From NCBI GenBank assembly GCA_027924585.1, contig BSBM01000047.1:20833501-20897500 (forward strand): a stretch of DNA of 64,000 bases, in the 5' to 3' direction. A program made the translations under genes and the position numbers. The stretch comes from Larix kaempferi. Taxonomy: Eukaryota > Streptophyta > Pinopsida > Pinales > Pinaceae. Position 1 is the stretch's first letter. The number at the start of each line of letters is the position of its first letter. Under the pieces are notes generated by a model. It was not told where the DNA came from, did no database searches, and worked only from the letters and a program-made list of their open reading frames with translations. This document shows positions 36,401 through 46,330 of this stretch, piece after piece.

Positions 36401-36951
36401 ATTTTCCTGGTGGTGTCCAGCGGGTCCATGAGATGTTCTGCTATCCATTCATTATCTAAACAAGCCTTAGCTAGGGGCAATCTGTAGGTAGTCGTGATAT
36501 GATAAGGAGCAAAAGATGCTAGGTTCATTCCATTCTTATCATTTATAAACCTGGTATTAGTCTTGACATGAGGGATCAGCCAGCCAAGCACTTCAGAACA
36601 TGGGAATAACTCAGGACGAGTTGCTGCCTTATGGAAATAGGAACTTCTGATATTTGCATATACCATAGTGTCCTCTATGGAGTTTTAAGAGTTGTCTTGA
36701 TCTCTGATGAATCTATATAAGTCACCCCACTGAAACTCTAGGGCAGAGCTTCCTAGGGGTACATTAGTGGTAGCTTGTGTATCAGTGAATATGGTTTCAA
36801 GTGAGGTATCCAGCAGGATTTCTATGTCCAAATCTGACTCAACCTTTTGCGTGGCCTTCTTCCTTGCTGACTTTCTATGCATGTCAAACCTGCGGTGAGC
36901 CGGGTAGCACAAATAAGGAGTATGTAGAAATTTAGCAATTATTGAACACAA
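33472..36951 (-). pseudogene. ~1,160-codon decayed gene of unknown family, coiled-coil C-terminal half
   Basis: Read 5'->3' on the minus strand, one frame runs from 36951 to 34135, broken only by stops at 36685-36687, 34837-34839, 34465-34467 and 34453-34455. A one-base shift near 34140 carries it on (stops at 34107-34109 and 33921-33923), and a second shift near 33700 leads to the end at 33472. The longest uninterrupted part is 609 codons (36666-34837). It starts with a globular region rich in aromatic residues (GWLIPHVKTNTRFIND, IIVMHG-like helices, PFLLPRYATDFVIHRES). A basic linker follows, then about ten repeats of the type ARIQREQ / RILQEQT, strongly Glu/Gln/Arg-rich, a likely long coiled coil. 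Further helical segments follow the stops. I recognise no domain. It may be an accessory or gag-like gene of the inserted element, or a captured host gene. Confidence 0.6.
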
Positions 36952-37879
36952 TACTTCCTACAGATTGTGAAAAACGTGACATAATTGGATTTTAACTAAA
37001 TGATTTTCCAAACATTAGCGGAGCATCCATAAAATTTCTGGAATGTGCATTTTCATGATATGAAAGCTATTTTGAACACAATTAACTAGTTTACGATACA
37101 GCTATCATTCTACTGCCGCAAACTTTTACAAATGAATGCAAGGTTAGTCACGGTGCTACTAGTGCGGGCCAAGAGGCTTTCTTAATACGTTTTTGTGGCG
37201 ATTTTGGCTCTAAAACCTGGATTTGGTACAAACAATTTTGTTATTCGGGATGTTAGCTACAGGTTTGGGCATGGAGTGTGATTTATGAGAGCAAGTTACG
37301 GCTGTCAAGCTCTAAACGGAAATTTCAGGGAGTGTTTTCCTTATCAGTGGGATTGCAGTGTGAGAAGTCTTACTTAGGGCGTCGAGTAAGCAACAGTGGG
37401 AAAAGACCGAGATGTGCATGAGAGGATAGGGGCTTCCGGGCTCTGGTTTGCATAGAATGGCTTCGTGTTCTCATCATATCAAATGAAAACTACCCACTTA
37501 ACGTGTATGGGTTTCCTTCGACATATATATAGCAACAAAACTATCAAAAGGGAGTATGATTCAAGCTAAGAACCTCGGATAACATAAAAAGGGAGGGATA
37601 GAGCACCTACTTGTCAATTGCGCGGTATCTCCTGGTGGCTAGTGGGCATTCCGAGACAAACGGTGGTCCAAAAATAAATCCAATGGCGAGCTATGTCTTC
37701 CGTCGGCAGTGGTGGTATGAATTTCCTAAACCCCGTTCTACGTGCTCATATAGGGGAAGCATTAACTTCATGTACGTGAAAGGTTGGTGGATTGATGAGC
37801 ACGGGACTCGAGGCAAACAGGCAATTAAACAACACATGGCCACACTAATGACCCCACCAACTCCGTATTCGCACATATG
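36952..37879. other. upstream region of the minus-strand locus, no gene seen
   Basis: AT-rich near 36952-37130, then more balanced. The 122-codon plus-strand frame at 37611-37979 has no domain and is probably chance. Confidence 0.4.
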
Positions 37880-38450
37880 CCCAAATCGAATTTTGCACCA
37901 AAGCGGCAATCTTATTGTTAAGTTTTGCGCCCGTAGCGGACGTCTTAGTCTTAAATCGTGCGAAGATGAATTGCGCTAAAAATTAAACTCATGGGCTACG
38001 TCAAAGGACGAAGCGCGGTTATAATGTCGGCCATTTTGGGGATAAAATTTGTGCATCGGTGGAGGATTTGGTCACAACCTGTGCGACAACGAAAGATGCT
38101 CCATAGAGTCATGAGGAAAGATCCGACGGGTTTCCGTATCGGCGTCCCTTTTAGGGTTAAATCATGCACCAAAGCGCCCGAGATGTTGTTAGCAATTGTG
38201 CCATAGGCAGCCACCATAGGGTTAAGACTTGCGCCATAGTGGGTCCAAAAAATGAGTCCTTAGAGTGCGCCGAAAGCGGCAATCTTATTGTTAAGTTTTG
38301 TGCGATTTGTGGACAAGTTAAGTTTAAAAGTTGCGCAAGAAGCCTAGAAATTGGTTGAATTACGGTTGGGATTATCGCCGAAGCAGCAGAGTTAAGGTTA
38401 ATATTTGCGCCGAAGCGGCAGAGTTATGATTAAAATTCGCGCCAAAAGCT
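37880..38450. repeat. degenerate repeats with GTTAA...TTGCGCC...AAGCGG motif
   Basis: About eight imperfect units. Examples are GTTAAGTTTTGCGCC (about 37917), GGTTAAGACTTGCGCC (about 38220), GTTAAGTTTTGTGCG (about 38289), GGTTAATATTTGCGCCG (about 38396) and ATTAAAATTCGCGCC (about 38428). Several are joined to AAGCGGCAATC or AAGCGGCAGAG. Spacing is irregular, about 30-65 bp in the dense part. They lie upstream of the minus-strand locus and resemble E2F-type TTTGCGCC sites, but a regulatory role is only a guess. Confidence 0.55.
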
Positions 38451-38630
38451 AAAAGTGATTTTGCCTTAGAAAAATTTGGATGACAAACTTCTTTGGAAAA
38501 CAAGTGTTGAAGTTTGCCAAAATGGAGTAGGATAAGCTTCAAAGAAAAGAGAAACATTTGTTGCAAACAATGTAGAAGGAGGGGCCCCAACATTTTCAAA
38601 AATTTGGGGAAGGATGTTGCAGCAACAAGA

Positions 38631-39000
38631 AGTCCATACAAGATAGTTCGAAAAATTGGGGAGGTAGCTCATGAGTTAGAACTTCTGGAAGGTAGCAAAA
38701 TACACAATGTATTTCATGTCTCATGCCTTAAGAAGGCTATTGGTCAAAAAATATCTATTTTAGAAACACTCCCTCCATTAGATGATGAAGGAAAAATCAT
38801 ACTTATTCCATAAAAAAATTTGAAGACAAGAGAAAGGAAATTGAGGAGCAGAACCATAAGAGAATATTTGGTGCAATGGAAGGATTTTCCAAGTGAGGAT
38901 GCCACATGGAAAGAGGGACAAAATTTGCAGCATCCCAATTTAGAATTGCTTGAGGGCAATCAATCTTTGGTTCGGAGGACTGTAATGTCCCCATCCAAAT
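38631..39000 (+). pseudogene. pol: gypsy integrase C-terminus with chromodomain-like end
   Basis: Continues the integrase after the insertion: YKIVRKIGEVAHELEL, then SKIHNVFHVSCLKKAIG, the usual linker before the chromodomain. TAA at 38811-38813 interrupts it. The same frame then reads RTIREYLVQWKDFPSEDATW and on to LLEGNQSL, a chromodomain-like core (YLVQWK...ATWE pattern) that in chromoviruses directs integration to heterochromatin. The frame runs a few codons into the 3' LTR and stops at TAA. Confidence 0.85.
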
Positions 39001-39300
39001 AAATCACTAGAAGGGAAAATTCCACCAATCTACTAGTTCCCTAGGTTGGGGTGGAAACATATAGATTTGGAATAAGAGAGCTATTAAACCCCAAATGGAC
39101 ATTAGCTTGACATAAATTTATTAAAAGGGGCTAAATAGATATTTACAATAGGAAAATAAGGTGGCACTTGGTCATGAGGGCACATTGGTGGCGTGGGACC
39201 CACACAAAGCAAGATTCTCCATGCCACATGGCATCCGATATTCCACTAGGCATGGTTTTCGTCTTCCGTTGGGGATTGTCTACATTTGGCATACGAGTGT
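38981..39300 (+). repeat. start of gypsy 3' LTR (end not resolved)
   Basis: TGTAATGTCCCC at 38981 begins directly after the coding end and has the TG start expected of an LTR. About 207 bp in, it contains the TGGGACCCACACAAAGCAAG core shared with the ~1.1-kb repeats. Similarity to the probable 5' LTR fades beyond about 39290, so the 3' LTR is diverged or truncated. Confidence 0.5.
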
Positions 39301-39675
39301 CCTATTGTAATGGTGCATTCCCTATGCCTCCCTTTCCTGATGATTTTGCTTCTGTTTCAAGCCGCAATGAACCATGATCTGGGTAATGGGTACCCACATA
39401 GGAGAAGTTGATAATCTCTCCTTGTTGGAGGGAGCTACACTCCCCCCTCGATTGCATCCATCACTGTTGGATTGTTGGTTTGAGTTAGGCCTAGTTCCAA
39501 GAGTGGCTAGTTGCAGACCCACCCGAACAATATCTTTTAATTATTTATAAAAAAATAGCATGTTTATTAATTATAACAAAATTCATTTTACTAATTAAAA
39601 AAAAATATATATATATATATATATTAAAATTCTAACTATAATTTTTAAATATCAACTAATTACAATTGTTTCCCA
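39301..39675. other. non-coding with a short AT microsatellite
   Basis: No gene seen. A run of alternating AT occupies about 39605-39624 after a poly(A) stretch. Confidence 0.55.
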
Positions 39676-40085
39676 AATGTGTTGGATCCATTGGTGACGA
39701 TCAAGGATTTTTTCAATAGTGGGAAAGGTTCAATTCCAATGGGGGTCAATACTTAAGCCATGAGGTCACCTTGAGGTACGCGTGGTTTCACCCAGAGAGA
39801 TTGTATTAAATAATCTCATGACCTGTGCACACATAAGTGGATTAAATCCCACCCCTCTATCCTTCAAATTTAAAATCCCAAAGGGGTTTGATCCATTGGT
39901 GAAGAGTGAGAATCTTTTCACAAGTGGGAAAGGTTCAATTCCAATGAGGGTTGAGCCTGAAGACATGGGGTCACCTTGAGGTAGTGGTCGAACATGTGGT
40001 TGCAACCAAAGAGATTGTATTAAATGATCTCGTGACCCGTGCACACATAAGTGGACCAAAGACCACCACAATGTCCTTCACTTTA
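39676..40085 (+). repeat. 205-bp tandem duplication with Pol III box-B-like motif
   Basis: ATCCATTGGTGA at 39686 recurs at 39891, and the ~200 bp following align. Each copy has GGTTCAATTCC (39728 and 39927 regions), matching the tRNA-type box B consensus GGTTCRANNCC, about 40 bp downstream of GATCCATTGGTG. The copies may be tRNA-derived SINE-like units, but a clear box A is lacking. Confidence 0.6.
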
Positions 40086-40097
40086 AAATTCAAGTCC

Positions 40098-40165
40098 CAC
40101 TAGCACGATTGGTATTTGAGGGGTTCCGATTGTTAGGTGGCCCAAGGTTTGAAACTCAACGGTGG
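40098..40165 (+). repeat. tRNA-like (SINE-type) head with box A and box B motifs
   Basis: TAGCACGATTGG at 40101-40112 is close to the box A consensus TRGCNNARYNGG. GGTTTGAAACTC at 40146-40157 is one base from a box B. The spacing is typical of tRNA-derived SINE promoters. The sequence does not fold into a clean tRNA by eye, so I do not call a tRNA gene. Confidence 0.4.
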
Positions 40166-40319
40166 TGGGAGGAGACACCAATAAAATACAACTATGTTAA
40201 GGGTTGGTGTGGCCTAGGATGGGTGCGACCCATAGGTTATTTTGATGGATTAGATACCCCTGGATCATGGTTTCTTATACCAAAAGGTGGTCCTATAATT
40301 TAGGAACATTCAAGTAAAC

Positions 40320-41168
40320 TAAAAAACAAATTACATTTGTTTTGTTTATAAATAATTTAAATTTATTTCAGATTCATATTTCTCCCAACTTATTCTAAAT
40401 TATATATTAAATAGATAAATAACATTATTTATAACTTCAACCCATAGCTTGGTAATTGCATCCTTGTCATAATAAATTTATTTAAAATTATAAAGTGTAT
40501 ACACACTAAATCCATCTTTACTTTAAAATAAAAAAACTTGAAATTGTTTGAAGATATATACTCTTTCAAAGTAAATTTGTTTATAATTACAATCATGGTA
40601 AAGTTACCTACTAGCACTTTATTCTTTTAAGCACATCTACACCTAAACCACCTTACTTTATTTAAAAACGGAAAAACATACATAATTCTCAGAAGATATA
40701 TACCATTTTCTCTAAATATCAAATCATATATTTTTATTACTTTTCCAAGTGTTCTTCTTTTCAATCATTAACATAAAAAATGGTGTGGAAGAGTAGGATC
40801 CTTCTATTACGATAAAAAAAAAAACCCAAGAAAACAACGTAGTAGTACAACCTACCATTAGCATTTTAAATTTAGGTTTAGAGTGTGCTTCAACCTATCT
40901 CTTTGGAAACCAAGCTAAAGTATAGAGTTTGAGTAATATATATGTCTAGCGTTGCCTTGTTCAAAATAGAAACAATGAGACTATTGAAGTGCCTATAACT
41001 ATGAAATGGATGAAGGTTATCACTATTGCTATAACTATACTCCATTTAGTTACTGAAAAAAACATAACTGTATGATAGAGTAACCTATAATAAGAAAACA
41101 TAATCCAACTAGCATGCATATGGACCGACTTCAACGTTTTCCTCATCGGTCTCAATGACGAGAGGGGT
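40320..41168. other. AT-rich, no gene seen
   Basis: Long A/T-rich stretch with no domain in any frame. Confidence 0.5.
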
Positions 41169-41843
41169 TTATGGAGTACACCCTTTAGGAGGTGTCTTGG
41201 CTACGAACTCCACTCCCAAGCGATGCCCAATTATGTTAAATTTCGCTTTCACAATTCTGGATATAGTCTGCAATTCTGCTTTGAGGGAAGCGGTCTCTTT
41301 TCTTTTGTCAATGAGATCCTGACACATCAACGATTTCATTACCCAATACATTGCCAAGGAATGGTAGTAGAGGGCTAGTCTAGATCTCTTGTCCCTAGGG
41401 TCCTAAACCCAATCAATCATTTCATTGAATTTCCCCATTTCCTAGAATGTGGCGCTCTCATTCCATATTTCTCATTCTGCGACTTCGATTTCTGATTCAA
41501 TGGCCTCCTTATAGTACCTTGTAGCCTGACCCGCCTTCTTTTGTTCCTTGTTGAGCTCGTTGGGAGATGTCGACTCTTTTCCTTTCCTACCACCCTTGAT
41601 TCATTTCACCATGCAGGGAAACCCAACACTGTTAATGCTTCCAATATAGAGAATCCCAACTCTTTCAAATCTTCCAACACTATCATTGTTTCCAATATAG
41701 CGCAGCTCGACTCTATTAGTGCTTCGAATACATAGCATCCCAAACACAGAGAGGTTGGTTAGCCGAGGAAATATGGAAAAATCAGAGGTTGTTTCATTTA
41801 GAGTAAGGATTGAGTTCCGGGAGGTAACATCCATGGTTGCCAT
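41169..41843 (-). pseudogene. unknown 225-codon decayed minus-strand gene
   Basis: One minus-strand frame runs from Met at 41843 to a stop at 41169, broken by a few in-frame stops (TGA at 41601-41603, then TGA, TAG and TAG). The N-terminal part has three degenerate repeats of an IGSINSVG / IGNNDSVG type. After the first stop come a basic/acidic stretch (KESTSPNELNKEQKKAGQA) and a helical end with ETASLKAELQTISRIV. Two of the stops could be former Trp codons (TGG>TGA/TAG) and one a former Gln codon. I recognise no family. The mix of charged helices and pure nonsense decay recalls the locus at 33472-36951, but I see no direct sequence match. Confidence 0.4.
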
Positions 41844-43954
41844 GGTTGCTCACTCAACATTGAAATGAATTCCCATCATGCTCCTATATTTAGCCTTCGT
41901 CCTAGCTCTTCCAACCCTGGTATGCAAATGAGTGACTAACGTCACCCTCCCACCAATGTATCGTCGATTTAATGCCCACATTGCAAGATTAATGCATAGT
42001 GTGAGGTGCCATGTGCCTGACACATCCCATCGTATCCATGTGGCCCACTCAATTATTGTGTCAAGGCTAGGTTGTGGCCACATTATCCTCTCTTTGCAAA
42101 TGTCGTGAGGATAATCATTTTATAAATTAAAAATTGTATTAAATTTAATAATTTTTTAATATTGTTTTCAGATGTGTTTAGGTCCCTTGAAACATCTTCA
42201 TACTTCCTCTTTCTATATGATTTCACATTAATAAAACTTGATTTTTTTTTATCAATATTTGCAAGTTTCTCTTTAAAGAAGCGTACGAGATGAATTACCA
42301 ACTTCCTCAAATCTAAGCTTGTTCATAAACAACATGATCAAAACAAATGTAAACAAGAATTGCATGCAGCTTAGGTCCCTACCTTACAATATAAAAAATT
42401 AATAATATTAAATAGTAATTAATAATGTATACAAAATAATATTAAATATTAATTAATTAATATTTATATTGTAATAATGCTAATAATCCAATAAAAAAAA
42501 ATGTTAATTTGAAAATACAAACAATAATAATATTGTTAGAATGCAACATAAAGACAACCAAATTTTAAGTTTGACATTATGACCTAAGTATAGGTCAATG
42601 GTATTTCCAATGATTTGATGGTAATTAATGTATTTATGTGAATTTTCGTGAGCAAAGAGATTTTGAATAAAAACCACATGAGCATACAACTTTTTATTAC
42701 TTCCAAACATAGTTCTAGATTTCCAGCAAAAAAAACACTTTTGAGTTAGATCCATTGTGAAAAGAAATAACTTTGGTATATGACAAAAATATGTTCAGCA
42801 TTCACATGGTTTTTAAAATATACTTAAAAGAAATTTTTAAAAACCTCACAGGAAACATAAAAAACTGTCCAAAATATTAATAACGACATTTATAACCTTG
42901 TTCATACTTAAAAATGGTCGAAAAATATAAAAGAATATGCAAGGCTATAAATAAAAGCATTTACAATCTTGTATAGTACAAGCCTGTTCAAGTTGAATGT
43001 ACATAGTCCACACATCATCTCCAAATATCACATATTGAAATTCTTAATCCACATTGATCTTATGAATTTAACATGCCTAATCCATATTGATCTTAGTCAA
43101 TAAGGCAATTTTAATCAAAAGAGAGTGATTTACACAACAAATTTCAAACTAAACAATTTTCACACCATTGTTTGATTTTACAACTGAGACAACATTTTTT
43201 TAATCATATTCATTTTCACTGTAGTAGAAAGCAAACCTATAATCAAAGAAAAAACTATATACTTTTTCTCTGCCCTTGTCACATACTCATAGTTAAACCT
43301 TAGAAGCACTCAGAGCTACATCTCAAGAATTTAACAGCAACAGAAATTGAAGATTAAAAATTGACACAAAGCAAATAGATCTATGTAATGTTCCATTAAC
43401 TCCGATGGACCTGTAAATGAAATGGAGTAAGCACAACTTACGGCACATGAGGAAGATAATCCTACTTTTCATGTTTAGAAGCAAGAACGTGGCTCAAATT
43501 ATGAAACAAATGCAGATCGATTGGCATCTTGCATATCACAAAATAAATGAAATCAAACTTAATGAACAAGTACACTAAACACTAAAAGAATTTAAATCCC
43601 ATAACCTGAGATAAAATTTGAATGGAGTTCATTAAAAGAATTTACATCCCATAAACTGAGAAACTTTGAGTGGAAGTCATTCAAATTCTATAGGATTCTA
43701 TTGAGACGCTGAGCTAAATTTATAAATTTTTCTATCATGTAAAACTAGCTCAAGACAACCTTTAATAACATATTCATGCATTCTTCTAATTTACTATATC
43801 ACAGAGTAATTTTAAATCTTAGACATATTAGCCAGTTTCTAGTGGCATCGTGTGAATTCAAAATGAAGATTATAAAATTGGGTTTAAGTCTTTGAACTCA
43901 AACAAAACAAAGTTTATTTTTCTTGTTGTACTCAATAAAAAAATAGCAGGCCAA
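41844..43954. other. AT-rich, no gene seen
   Basis: Very A/T-rich with only short chance frames of up to 83 codons. Confidence 0.5.
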
Positions 43955-44200
43955 TTGTAACGCCCGCCTCATTACATTGACTGATAGTAAACTTGAGGAC
44001 ACTTTACAAGTGACCCGGCCGAATCAAATTTAGTAAAATGGTCCTTTGAACATTTGAAATGTTTGAATGACTAAGAAACACATGATGATTTGCATCATGA
44101 CAAATGGTAAACGAAAACTACGCAATGAACGACACTTATAGAAATAGATACTTTGCTTAAAAATAATAAATGAATGAATGCTTTGCTTAATGATTAGCAG
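43955..44200 (+). repeat. LTR-like start sequence TGTAACGCCCGC
   Basis: TGTAACGCCCGC at 43955 resembles the gypsy LTR start TGTAATGTCCCC at 38981, the differences being C/T changes at CG and CC sites. No matching end or partner LTR was found, so this is a candidate solo or partial LTR only. The tandem arrays that follow may be internal to it. Confidence 0.3.
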
Positions 44201-44204
44201 AATG

Positions 44205-44470
44205 AATGATGACTGAATATTGTATATGATCGAATGACTGAAAGATTATGAAATGGAAATGATTGATTGATATATGCTCGAATGACTAAGAGATTTTGAA
44301 ATGGAAATGATTGAATGATATATGATCAACTAACTGAGTGATTATGAAATGGAAGTGATTGAATGATATATGCTCGACTAACTGAGAGATTATGAAATGG
44401 AAATGATTGAATGATATATGCTCGACTGACTGAGAGATTATGAAATGGAAGTGATTGAATGATAAATATG
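44205..44470 (+). repeat. 48-bp tandem repeat, five copies
   Basis: GATTATGAAATGGAAATGAT or its variants start at 44244, 44292, 44340, 44388 and 44436, exactly 48 bp apart, each followed by TGATATATGCTCGACTGACT-like sequence. Confidence 0.92.
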
Positions 44471-44890
44471 CTCAACTGACCAAGCTATTATGATGATGTA
44501 CCCCATAAACGCAATGAAGGATTTTTATAGTGCATCGCTACTGATGTGTGCCTTGAGTGTGTGTGGTGACAGGTAAAACGATTTACCAACTGACTCACAA
44601 TGGAAAAATAGGGGTCGTAAGAACGAGAAACATACATAGGGGTACGACGACAGACTATCGACCCTGAATTAGCACTCCACACACGAGTTGGAAGCCGGTT
44701 CAGCTCACCCGGGGAAGCGTGTGCCGTACGGGCAAGGCCACAATGACTTGGTCGCGTACACTGAGTTGAGGGGCGCACGATAAGGAGAGCCTTATCCCTC
44801 ATTCGCCCTTAGTCTCCAAGAAAGTGTAGTCAAGAGATCGTGGTAACGATTCCCCGATCGCTACACAGTACTCTCCACAAGAGGAAAATA

Positions 44891-45040
44891 AAAGAAAGTC
44901 AGAAGGACCCGACGATGTGGTACCTAGACAATTAAGGAAAGAAAGTCAGAAGGACCCGACGAAGTGGTACCTAGACGATTAAGGAAAGAAATTTAGAAGG
45001 ACCCGACGATGTGGTACCGAGACGAATAAAGAAAAGAAAG
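44891..45040 (+). repeat. 47-bp tandem repeat, three copies
   Basis: AGAAGGACCCGACGATGTGG starts at 44901, 44948 and 44995, each with GGTACC and a GACGATTAAGGAAAGAAA-like tail. The 44471-44890 interval before it is GC-richer and has a 104-codon minus-strand frame (44488-44802) without a domain. Confidence 0.9.
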
Positions 45041-45445
45041 TCAAAACGAACACCCATATATTTGGCATATAGAGATTGCATTAAATTAGTTATGCATGAA
45101 GGGTGTAATTTCAATTATGTACTTGGCATATAGAATTGCATTAAATTAATTATGCATGAAAATGATATTTCTCACACTTTTAGCATTTAGAAAAACTGTG
45201 CATATATGATTAAAGAAACATATAGAATTTTAGAAAATTTAATAAAATAATATTTTATTTTATTGTTTTTATCTAAAGCTTTAGAAAAGAGAAAACTTGG
45301 AATAGATATATGTCCATATTTACTAGAATAAATATGCATGCACTACTACATATGGCTAAAAAGTCCCACGAAACAGTTAAAATCGATGTTTTCGTGGAAA
45401 AACAGTTAAAATTTTTGGAAATTTTGAAAATTCCCCCGATGATCA

Positions 45446-45507
45446 TCGCTATAGCGACGGTATAGACCCTTCGTCGCTATAGCAATGAACTTTCATCGCT
45501 ATAGCGA
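45446..45507. repeat. three copies of the palindrome TCGCTATAGCGA
   Basis: The perfect 12-bp palindrome is at 45446-45457 and 45496-45507, with a one-base variant TCGCTATAGCAA at 45474-45485. They are about 22-28 bp apart and each perfect copy is followed by CGG. The palindromes stand out as CG-bearing in AT-rich DNA. The role is unknown. Confidence 0.8.
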
Positions 45508-46264
45508 CGGAAGACTTTGTGAAGATGTCACTTTGATTATTGCATTTTCTATGATTGTTCAGTTAGACTTTGTGAAGTTCCTCTCAATGAGGAGATGTCG
45601 TTTGAGGGGTATTGTCATGTCAATGAGGATCAAGTTGTGGTTGAAACAAGATGTTTACACTGGACCATGTTGTTAACAATGTGGTATTACTAGGTGTTTC
45701 ACATGAAAAAAAACATAGGTCAAAATCTTAAACCCCAAAATAGTAAAAAGTGGCTTTGTTAGACTAGCATGGCTAGCATGGCGAGTTGATGTTGCTCTAT
45801 AGCCAAATTGGCAACCCTAAACATATTTTTTAAAGTGTCGTGGTTCTAATATTTTAATGTGAAATAGTAACAATTTTTCATTTATCTGTTCTGGAATTAG
45901 AAATTATGAAATCAAGATAGGGTTTGGATTCAAAGTTGGAGACGGGTAAAATTGAACACAATAATTTGCCATGGTGAGAAGGAAACAAATTCTCAAATTT
46001 TCAACACTTCAAAACTACATACTTATGTGACTTTAAAATATGTTTATTTTCATAACTATGCATTCTATGAATAAAAAAAGCTTCATTCATGATCAAATGC
46101 TTTTTTACACACTACCAAATTAGAATATTAACATAACCAAAATGAAAGAAAGGTTCATTCATAATCAAATGTTTATTAACACACTACCAAGTTAGAATAT
46201 TAACATAACCAACCTGTGATCCATATATTTAATTGCATTTTTTTAGAGAAACATATTTTATTAA
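45508..46264. other. AT-rich, no convincing gene
   Basis: A 63-codon open frame at 45485-45676 shows no domain. The rest is A/T-rich. Confidence 0.45.
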
Positions 46265-46330
46265 CTTAAAATTTTTCAAATTTATAAAAGCAAAGATGTC
46301 CATGACTATGTCATTAAATTCAAGTGTATT

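Larger units (their letters stand above)
32576..38630 (-). mobile_element. ~6.06-kb insertion splitting the gypsy pol gene
   Basis: The gypsy protein breaks after RYYGP and resumes with YKIV at 38634, so a foreign segment lies between. Candidate borders are GGTCC (32571-32575) and AGTCC (38631-38635), a 5-bp near-duplication in the same codon register. The segment begins TGTTGATGCC and ends near GCAACAAGA, with short inverted TGTTG/CAACA near the ends. I found no LTRs and no transposase. It carries a long minus-strand coding locus, a repeat-rich upstream region and ~0.9 kb of AT-rich DNA at 32643-33471 with nothing recognisable. The class of element is unknown. Confidence 0.6.
28180..38980 (+). 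mobile_element. Ty3/gypsy retrotransposon internal region (chromodomain type), split by an insertion
   Basis: Primer site, gag with zinc knuckle, aspartic protease, reverse transcriptase, RNase H, integrase and a C-terminal chromodomain-like end, in the order protease-RT-RNase H-integrase that defines Ty3/gypsy (the chromovirus branch is inferred from the chromodomain-like end). Gag and pol lie in one plus-strand frame from 28449. Four in-frame stops (30201, 30508, 31227, 31599) and a 6.06-kb insertion at 32576 make it inactive. The reading frame continues in the same register after the insertion. Confidence 0.9.

Noticed and set aside
37611-37979. 122-codon plus-strand frame upstream of the nested locus
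   Set aside because: No domain and mixed composition; probably chance in DNA with balanced base content.
32576-38630. Nested LTR retrotransposon in minus orientation
   Set aside because: No pair of direct terminal repeats was found between the two ends, and no RT, integrase or primer site is visible.
40098-40165. Functional tRNA gene
   Set aside because: Box motifs are present but I cannot form the acceptor and anticodon stems.
44205-45040. CRISPR-like regular repeats
   Set aside because: The 48-bp and 47-bp units are contiguous tandem repeats without unique spacers, in a eukaryotic context.
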